From Oscheius dolichura (taxonomy: Eukaryota; Nematoda; Chromadorea; Rhabditida; Rhabditidae), in the NCBI GenBank assembly GCA_932521035.1, contig OW051492.1, positions 11,284,001-11,348,000 of the forward strand: 64,000 bases of DNA, read 5' to 3'. Each line of letters begins with the position of its first letter. The first letter of the stretch is position 1. A model generated the notes under the pieces. The model was not told the DNA's origin and did no database searches. It saw only the letters and a list, made by a program, of their open reading frames with translations. Both the position numbers and the translations under genes were made by a program. Shown in pieces: positions 21,658 through 33,407 of the stretch.

Positions 21658-24600
21658 CCAATACAAATCTCTTGGGCAATTTGAACAGGCCAGTACGGAA
21701 TAAAAACCTAATGATTGGAGAACGTTCGACCACTCTTCTTGTAGAGCTCGACGAGAAGAGTACGAATAACCCAAGATCGAATAGGGTTCGCTGAACAAAT
21801 CGGGTTTTATAGCCCAAAAACTATTATAGTCCAAAAATAGGGGGTAGGCCAATACAAATCTCTTGGGCAATTTGAACAGGCCAGTACGGAATAAAAACCT
21901 AATGATTGGAGAACGTTCGACCACTCTTCTTGTAGAGCTCGACGAGTAGAGTACGAATAACCCAAGCTCGAATAGGGTTCGCTGAACAAATAGGGTTTTA
22001 TAGCCCAAAAACTATTATAATCCAGAAAAAGGTACAGTAATATGGTGCAGCTTTTGGAAAAGAAGGTAGGAGGTCCGAAATTGTACTCTTTCGAACCGCC
22101 TCATCGAGCTGAGTCTAAAAAACCAGCTCCCGTCACAGGAGGACGCCTTTGAGCCACGTTATGGCTCCTAGATCATAAACCAGGGTTTAAGCCAATACAA
22201 ATCTCTTGGGCAATTTGAACAGGCCAGTACGGAATAAAAACCTAATGATTGGAGAACGTTCGACCACTCTTCTTGTAGAGCTCGACGAGAAGAGTACGAA
22301 TAACCCAAGATCGAATAGGGTTCGCTGAACAAAACGGGTTTTATAGCCCAAAAACTATTATAATCCAGAAATAGGTACAGTAATATGGTGCAGCTTTTGG
22401 AAAAAAAGGTAGGAGGTCCGAAATTGTACTCTTTCGAACCGCCTCATCGAGCTGAGTCTAAAAAACCAGCTCCCGTCACAGGAGGACGCCTTTGAGCCAC
22501 GTTATGGCTCCTAGATCATAAACCAGGGTTTAAGCCAATACAAATCTCTTGGGCAATTTGAACAGGCCAGTACGGAATAAAAACCTAATGATTGGAGAAC
22601 GTTCGACCACTCTTCTTGTAGAGCTCGACGAGAAGAGTACGAATAACCCAAGATCGAATAGGGTTCGCTGAACAAATCGGGTTTTATAGCCCAAAAACTA
22701 TTATAATCCAGAAAAAGGTACAGTAATATGGTGCAGCTTTTGGAAAAGAAGGTAGGAGGTCCGAAATTGTACTCTTTCGAACCGCCTCATCGAGCTGAGT
22801 CTAAAAAACCAGCTCCCGTCACAGGAGGACGCCTTTGAGCCACGTTATGGCTCCTAGATCATAAACCAGGGTTTAAGCCAATACAAATCTCTTGGGCAAT
22901 TTGAACAGGCCAGTACGGAATAAAAACCTAATGATTGGAGAACGTTCGACCACTCTTCTTGTAGAGCTCGACGAGTTGAGTACGAATAACCCAAGATCGA
23001 ATAGGGTTCGCTGAACAAATCGCGTTTTATAGCCCAAAAACTATTATAGTCCAAAAATAGGGGGTAGGCCAATACAAATCTCTTGGGCAATTTGAACAGG
23101 CCAGTACGGAATAAAAACCTAATGATTGGAGAACGTTCGACCACTCTTCTTGTAGAGCTCGACGAGAAGAGTACGAATAACCCAAGATCGAATAGGGTTC
23201 GCTGAACAAAACGGGTTTTATAGCCCAAAAACTATTATAATCCAGAAATAGGTACAGTAATATGGTGCAGCTTTTGGAAAAAAAGGTAGGAGGTCCGAAA
23301 TTGTACTCTTTCGAACCGCCTCATCGAGCTGAGTCTAAAAAACCAGCTCCCGTCACAGGAGGACGCCTTTGAGCCACGTTATGGCTCCTAGATCATAAAC
23401 CAGGGTTTAAGCCAATACAAATCTCTTGGGCAATTTGAACAGGCCAGTACGGAATAAAAACCTAATGATTGGAGAACGTTCGACCACTCTTCTTGTAGAG
23501 CTCGACGAGAAGAGTACGAATAACCCAAGATCGAATAGGGTTCGCTGAACAAATCGGGTTTTATAGCCCAAAAACTATTATAGTCCAAAAATAGGGGGTA
23601 GGCCAATACAAATCTCTTGGGCAATTTGAACAGGCCAGTACGGAATAAAAACCTAATGATTGGAGAACGTTCGACCACTCTTCTTGTAGAGCTCGACGAG
23701 TAGAGTACGAATAACCCAAGCTCGAATAGGGTTCGCTGAACAAATAGGGTTTTATAGCCCAAAAACTATTATAATCCAGAAAAAGGTACAGTAATATGGT
23801 GCAGCTTTTGGAAAAGAAGGTAGGAGGTCCGAAATTGTACTCTTTCGAACCGCCTCATCGAGCTGAGTCTAAAAAACCAGCTCCCGTCACAGGAGGACGC
23901 CTTTGAGCCACGTTATGGCTCCTAGATCATAAACCAGGGTTTAAGCCAATACAAATCTCTTGGGCAATTTGAACAGGCCAGTACGGAATAAAAACCTAAT
24001 GATTGGAGAACGTTCGACCACTCTTCTTGTAGAGCTCGACGAGAAGAGTACGAATAACCCAAGATCGAATAGGGTTCGCTGAACAAAACGGGTTTTATAG
24101 CCCAAAAACTATTATAATCCAGAAATAGGTACAGTAATATGGTGCAGCTTTTGGAAAAAAAGGTAGGAGGTCCGAAATTGTACTCTTTCGAACCGCCTCA
24201 TCGAGCTGAGTCTAAAAAACCAGCTCCCGTCACAGGAGGACGCCTTTGAGCCACGTTATGGCTCCTAGATCATAAACCAGGGTTTAAGCCAATACAAATC
24301 TCTTGGGCAATTTGAACAGGCCAGTACGGAATAAAAACCTAATGATTGGAGAACGTTCGACCACTCTTCTTGTAGAGCTCGACGAGAAGAGTACGAATAA
24401 CCCAAGATCGAATAGGGTTCGCTGAACAAATCGGGTTTTATAGCCCAAAAACTATTATAATCCAGAAAAAGGTACAGTAATATGGTGCAGCTTTTGGAAA
24501 AGAAGGTAGGAGGTCCGAAATTGTACTCTTTCGAACCGCCTCATCGAGCTGAGTCTAAAAAACCAGCTCCCGTCACAGGAGGACGCCTTTGAGCCACGTT

Positions 24601-26767
24601 ATGGCTCCTAGATCATAAACCAGGGTTTAAGCCAATACAAATCTCTTGGGCAATTTGAACAGGCCAGTACGGAATAAAAACCTAATGATTGGAGAACGTT
24701 CGACCACTCTTCTTGTAGAGCTCGACGAGAAGAGTACGAATAACCCAAGATCGAATAGGGTTCGCTGAACAAATCGGGTTTTATAGCCCAAAAACTATTA
24801 TAGTCCAAAAATAGGGGGTAGGCCAATACAAATCTCTTGGGCAATTTGAACAGGCCAGTACGGAATAAAAACCTAATGATTGGAGAACGTTCGACCACTC
24901 TTCTTGTAGAGCTCGACGAGTAGAGTACGAATAACCCAAGCTCGAATAGGGTTCGCTGAACAAATAGGGTTTTATAGCCCAAAAACTATTATAATCCAGA
25001 AAAAGGTACAGTAATATGGTGCAGCTTTTGGAAAAGAAGGTAGGAGGTCCGAAATTGTACTCTTTCGAACCGCCTCATCGAGCTGAGTCTAAAAAACCAG
25101 CTCCCGTCACAGGAGGACGCCTTTGAGCCACGTTATGGCTCCTAGATCATAAACCAGGGTTTAAGCCAATACAAATCTCTTGGGCAATTTGAACAGGCCA
25201 GTACGGAATAAAAACCTAATGATTGGAGAACGTTCGACCACTCTTCTTGTAGAGCTCGACGAGTTGAGTACGAATAACCCAAGATCGAATAGGGTTCGCT
25301 GAACAAATCGCGTTTTATAGCCCAAAAACTATTATAGTCCAAAAATAGGGGGTAGGCCAATACAAATCTCTTGGGCAATTTGAACAGGCCAGTACGGAAT
25401 AAAAACCTAATGATTGGAGAACGTTCGACCACTCTTCTTGTAGAGCTCGACGAGAAGAGTACGAATAACCCAAGATCGAATAGGGTTCGCTGAACAAAAC
25501 GGGTTTTATAGCCCAAAAACTATTATAATCCAGAAATAGGTACAGTAATATGGTGCAGCTTTTGGAAAAAAAGGTAGGAGGTCCGAAATTGTACTCTTTC
25601 GAACCGCCTCATCGAGCTGAGTCTAAAAAACCAGCTCCCGTCACAGGAGGACGCCTTTGAGCCACGTTATGGCTCCTAGATCATAAACCAGGGTTTAAGC
25701 CAATACAAATCTCTTGGGCAATTTGAACAGGCCAGTACGGAATAAAAACCTAATGATTGGAGAACGTTCGACCACTCTTCTTGTAGAGCTCGACGAGAAG
25801 AGTACGAATAACCCAAGATCGAATAGGGTTCGCTGAACAAATCGGGTTTTATAGCCCAAAAACTATTATAATCCAGAAAAAGGTACAGTAATATGGTGCA
25901 GCTTTTGGAAAAGAAGGTAGGAGGTCCGAAATTGTACTCTTTCGAACCGCCTCATCGAGCTGAGTCTAAAAAACCAGCTCCCGTCACAGGAGGACGCCTT
26001 TGAGCCACGTTATGGCTCCTAGATCATAAACCAGGGTTTAAGCCAATACAAATCTCTTGGGCAATTTGAACAGGCCAGTACGGAATAAAAACCTAATGAT
26101 TGGAGAACGTTCGACCACTCTTCTTGTAGAGCTCGACGAGAAGAGTACGAATAACCCAAGCTCGAATAGGGTTCGCTGAACAAATAGGGTTTTATAGCCC
26201 AAAAACTATTATAGTCCAAAAATAGGGGGTAGGCCAATACAAATCTCTTGGGCAATTTGAACAGGCCAGTACGGAATAAAAACCTAATGATTGGAGAACG
26301 TTCGACCACTCTTCTTGTAGAGCTCGACGAGTAGAGTACGAATAACCCAAGCTCGAATAGGGTTCGCTGAACAAATCGGGTTTTATAGCCCAAAAACTAT
26401 TATAGTCCAAAAATAGGGGGTAGGCCAATACAAATCTCTTGGGCAATTTGAACAGGCCAGTACGGAATAAAAACCTAATGATTGGAGAACGTTCGACCAC
26501 TCTTCTTGTAGAGCTCGACGAGTAGAGTACGAATAACCCAAGCTCGAATAGGGTTCGCTGAACAAATAGGGTTTTATAGCCCAAAAACTATTATAATCCA
26601 GAAAAAGGTACAGTAATATGGTGCAGCTTTTGGAAAAGAAGGTAGGAGGTCCGAAATTGTACTCTTTCGAACCGCCTCATCGAGCTGAGTCTAAAAAACC
26701 AGCTCCCGTCACAGGAGGACGCCTTTGAGCCACGTTATGGCTCCTAGATCATAAACCAGGGTTTAAG
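21658..26767 (+). repeat. S-L1-L2-L3 modules with interspersed S-L modules
   Basis: Unit starts: S 21658, L 21849, 22192, 22535; S 22878, L 23069; S 23412, L 23603, 23946, 24289; S 24632, L 24823; S 25166, L 25357, 25700; S 26043, S 26234, L 26425. S-L1-L2-L3 recurs at 21658 and 23412 (1754 bp apart). S units at 21658, 23412 and 24632 carry AA/TCGGG, which is otherwise an L3 signature. The S doublet 26043/26234 carries L1-type markers (C at AAGCTCGA). Core haplotypes therefore move between S and L units. Confidence 0.9.
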
Positions 26768-29700
26768 CCAATACAAATCTCTTGGGCAATTTGAACAGGC
26801 CAGTACGGAATAAAAACCTAATGATTGGAGAACGTTCGACCACTCTTCTTGTAGAGCTCGACGAGTTGAGTACGAATAACCCAAGATCGAATAGGGTTCG
26901 CTGAACAAATCGCGTTTTATAGCCCAAAAACTATTATAGTCCAAAAATAGGGGGTAGGCCAATACAAATCTCTTGGGCAATTTGAACAGGCCAGTACGGA
27001 ATAAAAACCTAATGATTGGAGAACGTTCGACCACTCTTCTTGTAGAGCTCGACGAGAAGAGTACGAATAACCCAAGATCGAATAGGGTTCGCTGAACAAA
27101 ACGGGTTTTATAGCCCAAAAACTATTATAATCCAGAAATAGGTACAGTAATATGGTGCAGCTTTTGGAAAAAAAGGTAGGAGGTCCGAAATTGTACTCTT
27201 TCGAACCGCCTCATCGAGCTGAGTCTAAAAAACCAGCTCCCGTCACAGGAGGACGCCTTTGAGCCACGTTATGGCTCCTAGATCATAAACCAGGGTTTAA
27301 GCCAATACAAATCTCTTGGGCAATTTGAACAGGCCAGTACGGAATAAAAACCTAATGATTGGAGAACGTTCGACCACTCTTCTTGTAGAGCTCGACGAGA
27401 AGAGTACGAATAACCCAAGATCGAATAGGGTTCGCTGAACAAATCGGGTTTTATAGCCCAAAAACTATTATAATCCAGAAAAAGGTACAGTAATATGGTG
27501 CAGCTTTTGGAAAAGAAGGTAGGAGGTCCGAAATTGTACTCTTTCGAACCGCCTCATCGAGCTGAGTCTAAAAAACCAGCTCCCGTCACAGGAGGACGCC
27601 TTTGAGCCACGTTATGGCTCCTAGATCATAAACCAGGGTTTAAGCCAATACAAATCTCTTGGGCAATTTGAACAGGCCAGTACGGAATAAAAACCTAATG
27701 ATTGGAGAACGTGCGACCACTCTTCTTGTAGAGCTCGACGAGTAGAGTACGAATAACCCAAGATCGAATAGGGTTCGCTGAACAAAACGGGTTTTATAGC
27801 CCAAAAACTATTATAATCCAGAAATAGGTACAGTAATATGGTGCAGCTTTTGGAAAAGAAGGTAGGAGGTCCGAAATTGTACTCTTTCGAACCGCCTCAT
27901 CGAGCTGAGTCTAAAAAACCAGCTCCCGTCACAGGAGGACGCCTTTGAGCCACGTTATGGCTCCTAGATCATAAACCAGGGTTTAAGCCAATACAAATCT
28001 CTTGGGCAATTTGAACAGGCCAGTACGGAATAAAAACCTAATGATTGGAGAACGTTCGACCACTCTTCTTGTAGAGCTCGACGAGTTGAGTACGAATAAC
28101 CCAAGATCGAATAGGGTTCGCTGAACAAATCGCGTTTTATAGCCCAAAAACTATTATAGTCCAAAAATAGGGGGTAGGCCAATACAAATCTCTTGGGCAA
28201 TTTGAACAGGCCAGTACGGAATAAAAACCTAATGATTGGAGAACGTTCGACCACTCTTCTTGTAGAGCTCGACGAGTAGAGTACGAATAACCCAAGCTCG
28301 AATAGGGTTCGCTGAACAAATAGGGTTTTATAGCCCAAAAACTATTATAATCCAGAAAAAGGTACAGTAATATGGTGCAGCTTTTGGAAAAGAAGGTAGG
28401 AGGTCCGAAATTGTACTCTTTCGAACCGCCTCATCGAGCTGAGTCTAAAAAACCAGCTCCCGTCACAGGAGGACGCCTTTGAGCCACGTTATGGCTCCTA
28501 GATCATAAACCAGGGTTTAAGCCAATACAAATCTCTTGGGCAATTTGAACAGGCCAGTACGGAATAAAAACCTAATGATTGGAGAACGTTCGACCACTCT
28601 TCTTGTAGAGCTCGACGAGTTGAGTACGAATAACCCAAGATCGAATAGGGTTCGCTGAACAAATCGCGTTTTATAGCCCAAAAACTATTATAGTCCAAAA
28701 ATAGGGGGTAGGCCAATACAAATCTCTTGGGCAATTTGAACAGGCCAGTACGGAATAAAAACCTAATGATTGGAGAACGTTCGACCACTCTTCTTGTAGA
28801 GCTCGACGAGAAGAGTACGAATAACCCAAGATCGAATAGGGTTCGCTGAACAAAACGGGTTTTATAGCCCAAAAACTATTATAATCCAGAAATAGGTACA
28901 GTAATATGGTGCAGCTTTTGGAAAAAAAGGTAGGAGGTCCGAAATTGTACTCTTTCGAACCGCCTCATCGAGCTGAGTCTAAAAAACCAGCTCCCGTCAC
29001 AGGAGGACGCCTTTGAGCCACGTTATGGCTCCTAGATCATAAACCAGGGTTTAAGCCAATACAAATCTCTTGGGCAATTTGAACAGGCCAGTACGGAATA
29101 AAAACCTAATGATTGGAGAACGTTCGACCACTCTTCTTGTAGAGCTCGACGAGAAGAGTACGAATAACCCAAGATCGAATAGGGTTCGCTGAACAAATCG
29201 GGTTTTATAGCCCAAAAACTATTATAATCCAGAAAAAGGTACAGTAATATGGTGCAGCTTTTGGAAAAGAAGGTAGGAGGTCCGAAATTGTACTCTTTCG
29301 AACCGCCTCATCGAGCTGAGTCTAAAAAACCAGCTCCCGTCACAGGAGGACGCCTTTGAGCCACGTTATGGCTCCTAGATCATAAACCAGGGTTTAAGCC
29401 AATACAAATCTCTTGGGCAATTTGAACAGGCCAGTACGGAATAAAAACCTAATGATTGGAGAACGTGCGACCACTCTTCTTGTAGAGCTCGACGAGTAGA
29501 GTACGAATAACCCAAGATCGAATAGGGTTCGCTGAACAAAACGGGTTTTATAGCCCAAAAACTATTATAATCCAGAAATAGGTACAGTAATATGGTGCAG
29601 CTTTTGGAAAAGAAGGTAGGAGGTCCGAAATTGTACTCTTTCGAACCGCCTCATCGAGCTGAGTCTAAAAAACCAGCTCCCGTCACAGGAGGACGCCTTT

Positions 29701-29932
29701 GAGCCACGTTATGGCTCCTAGATCATAAACCAGGGTTTAAGCCAATACAAATCTCTTGGGCAATTTGAACAGGCCAGTACGGAATAAAAACCTAATGATT
29801 GGAGAACGTTCGACCACTCTTCTTGTAGAGCTCGACGAGTTGAGTACGAATAACCCAAGATCGAATAGGGTTCGCTGAACAAATCGCGTTTTATAGCCCA
29901 AAAACTATTATAGTCCAAAAATAGGGGGTAGG
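26768..29932 (+). repeat. 1754-bp higher-order repeat, one full copy and most of a second
   Basis: 26768-28521 is S-L2-L3-L-S-L1. The same order restarts at 28522 and runs to S 29742-29932, where the second copy is broken by the chimeric unit. The third L of each copy (27645 and 29399) has the AACGTGCGACC variant, TA and ACGGG, exactly 1754 bp apart. Confidence 0.92.
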
Positions 29933-30242
29933 CCAATACAAATCTCTTGGGCAATTTGAACAGGCCAGTACGGAATAAAAACCTAATGATTGGAGAACGT
30001 TCGACCACTCTTCTTGTAGAGCTCGACGAGTAGAGTACGAATAACCCAAGATCGAATAGGGTTCGCTGAACAAATCGGGTTTTATAGCCCAAAAACTATT
30101 ATAATCCAGAAATAGGTACAGTAATATGGTGCAGCTTTTGGAAAAGAAGGTAGGAGGTCCGAAATTGTACTCGAGTAGGGTTCGCTGAACAAATCGCGTT
30201 TTATAGCCCAAAAACTATTATAGTCCAAAAATAGGGGGTAGG
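29933..30242 (+). repeat. Chimeric 310-bp unit (L fused to the end of an S)
   Basis: The unit starts as an ordinary L but breaks inside the L-specific segment at about 30172, after AAATTGTACTC. It continues with GAGTAGGGTTCGCTG, which belongs to unit position about 128 of a core, and finishes as an S (TCGCG, AGTCCAAAAATAGGGGGTAGG). The join shares two or three bases (TC or CTC). This is the only unit in the window with a breakpoint away from the normal S/L boundary, apart from the inversion junction. Confidence 0.93.
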
Positions 30243-30585
30243 CCAATACAAATCTCTTGGGCAATTTGAACAGGCCAGTACGGAATAAAAACCTAATGAT
30301 TGGAGAACGTTCGACCACTCTTCTTGTAGAGCTCGACGAGTAGAGTACGAATAACCCAAGCTCGAATAGGGTTCGCTGAACAAATAGGGTTTTATAGCCC
30401 AAAAACTATTATAATCCAGAAAAAGGTACAGTAATATGGTGCAGCTTTTGGAAAAGAAGGTAGGAGGTCCGAAATTGTACTCTTTCGAACCGCCTCATCG
30501 AGCTGAGTCTAAAAAACCAGCTCCCGTCACAGGAGGACGCCTTTGAGCCACGTTATGGCTCCTAGATCATAAACCAGGGTTTAAG
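30243..30585 (+). repeat. Single L1 unit between the chimera and the next block
   Basis: A complete 343-bp L1 unit (TA, AAGCTCGA, TAGGG, AAAAAGG). It matches the L1 that would have completed the interrupted 1754-bp repeat. Confidence 0.92.
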
Positions 30586-33407
30586 CCAATACAAATCTCT
30601 TGGGCAATTTGAACAGGCCAGTACGGAATAAAAACCTAATGATTGGAGAACGTTCGACCACTCTTCTTGTAGAGCTCGACGAGTTGAGTACGAATAACCC
30701 AAGATCGAATAGGGTTCGCTGAACAAATCGCGTTTTATAGCCCAAAAACTATTATAGTCCAAAAATAGGGGGTAGGCCAATACAAATCTCTTGGGCAATT
30801 TGAACAGGCCAGTACGGAATAAAAACCTAATGATTGGAGAACGTTCGACCACTCTTCTTGTAGAGCTCGACGAGAAGAGTACGAATAACCCAAGATCGAA
30901 TAGGGTTCGCTGAACAAAACGGGTTTTATAGCCCAAAAACTATTATAATCCAGAAATAGGTACAGTAATATGGTGCAGCTTTTGGAAAAGAAGGTAGGAG
31001 GTCCGAAATTGTACTCTTTCGAACCGCCTCATCGAGCTGAGTCTAAAAAACCAGCTCCCGTCACAGGAGGACGCCTTTGAGCCACGTTATGGCTCCTAGA
31101 TCATAAACCAGGGTTTAAGCCAATACAAATCTCTTGGGCAATTTGAACAGGCCAGTACGGAATAAAAACCTAATGATTGGAGAACGTTCGACCACTCTTC
31201 TTGTAGAGCTCGACGAGTTGAGTACGAATAACCCAAGATCGAATAGGGTTCGCTGAACAAATCGCGTTTTATAGCCCAAAAACTATTATAGTCCAAAAAT
31301 AGGGTGTAGGCCAATACAAATCTCTTGGGCAATTTGAACAGGCCAGTACGGAATAAAAACCTAATGATTGGAGAACGTTCGACCACTCTTCTTGTAGAGC
31401 TCGACGAGAAGAGTACGAATAACCCAAGATCGAATAGGGTTCGCTGAACAAAACGGGTTTTATAGCCCAAAAACTATTATAATCCAGAAATAGGTACAGT
31501 AATATGGTGCAGCTTTTGGAAAAAAAGGTAGGAGGTCCGAAATTGTACTCTTTCCAACCGCCTCATCGAGCTGAGTCTAAAAAACCAGCTCCCGTCACAG
31601 GAGGACGCCTTTGAGCCACGTTATGGCTCCTAGATCATAAACCAGGGTTTAAGCCAATACAAATCTCTTGGGCAATTTGAACAGGCCAGTACGGAATAAA
31701 AACCTAATGATTGGAGAACGTTCGACCACTCTTCTTGTAGAGCTCGACGAGAAGAGTACGAATAACCCAAGATCGAATAGGGTTCGCTGAACAAAACGGG
31801 TTTTATAGCCCAAAAACTATTATAATCCAGAAATAGGTACAGTAATATGGTGCAGCTTTTGGAAAAGAAGGTAGGAGGTCCGAAATTGTACTCTTTCGAA
31901 CCGCCTCATCGAGCTGAGTCTAAAAAACCAGCTCCCGTCACAGGAGGACGCCTTTGAGCCACGTTATGGCTCCTAGATCATAAACCAGGGTTTAAGCCAA
32001 TACAAATCTCTTGGGCAATTTGAACAGGCCAGTACGGAATAAAAACCTAATGATTGGAGAACGTTCGACCACTCTTCTTGTAGAGCTCGACGAGTTGAGT
32101 ACGAATAACCCAAGATCGAATAGGGTTCGCTGAACAAATCGCGTTTTATAGCCCAAAAACTATTATAGTCCAAAAATAGGGGGTAGGCCAATACAAATCT
32201 CTTGGGCAATTTGAACAGGCCAGTACGGAATAAAAACCTAATGATTGGAGAACGTTCGACCACTCTTCTTGTAGAGCTCGACGAGAAGAGTACGAATAAC
32301 CCAAGATCGAATAGGGTTCGCTGAACAAAACGGGTTTTATAGCCCAAAAACTATTATAATCCAGAAATAGGTACAGTAATATGGTGCAGCTTTTGGAAAA
32401 GAAGGTAGGAGGTCCGAAATTGTACTCTTTCGAACCGCCTCATCGAGCTGAGTCTAAAAAACCAGCTCCCGTCACAGGAGGACGCCTTTGAGCCACGTTA
32501 TGGCTCCTAGATCATAAACCAGGGTTTAAGCCAATACAAATCTCTTGGGCAATTTGAACAGGCCAGTACGGAATAAAAACCTAATGATTGGAGAACGTTC
32601 GACCACTCTTCTTGTAGAGCTCGACGAGTTGAGTACGAATAACCCAAGATCGAATAGGGTTCGCTGAACAAATCGCGTTTTATAGCCCAAAAACTATTAT
32701 AGTCCAAAAATAGGGGGTAGGCCAATACAAATCTCTTGGGCAATTTGAACAGGCCAGTACGGAATAAAAACCTAATGATTGGAGAACGTTCGACCACTCT
32801 TCTTGTAGAGCTCGACGAGAAGAGTACGAATAACCCAAGATCGAATAGGGTTCGCTGAACAAAACGGGTTTTATAGCCCAAAAACTATTATAATCCAGAA
32901 ATAGGTACAGTAATATGGTGCAGCTTTTGGAAAAAAAGGTAGGAGGTCCGAAATTGTACTCTTTCCAACCGCCTCATCGAGCTGAGTCTAAAAAACCAGC
33001 TCCCGTCACAGGAGGACGCCTTTGAGCCACGTTATGGCTCCTAGATCATAAACCAGGGTTTAAGCCAATACAAATCTCTTGGGCAATTTGAACAGGCCAG
33101 TACGGAATAAAAACCTAATGATTGGAGAACGTTCGACCACTCTTCTTGTAGAGCTCGACGAGAAGAGTACGAATAACCCAAGATCGAATAGGGTTCGCTG
33201 AACAAAACGGGTTTTATAGCCCAAAAACTATTATAATCCAGAAATAGGTACAGTAATATGGTGCAGCTTTTGGAAAAGAAGGTAGGAGGTCCGAAATTGT
33301 ACTCTTTCGAACCGCCTCATCGAGCTGAGTCTAAAAAACCAGCTCCCGTCACAGGAGGACGCCTTTGAGCCACGTTATGGCTCCTAGATCATAAACCAGG
33401 GTTTAAG
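30586..33407 (+). repeat. 1411-bp higher-order repeat, two copies (S-L-S-L-L)
   Basis: Copies 30586-31996 and 31997-33407. Each is S, L (AA/ACGGG/G), S, L2 with the TTTCCAACC change, L (AA/ACGGG/G). One S-to-S copy has a private GGGTGTAGG (31306 region) instead of GGGGGTAGG. Confidence 0.92.
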
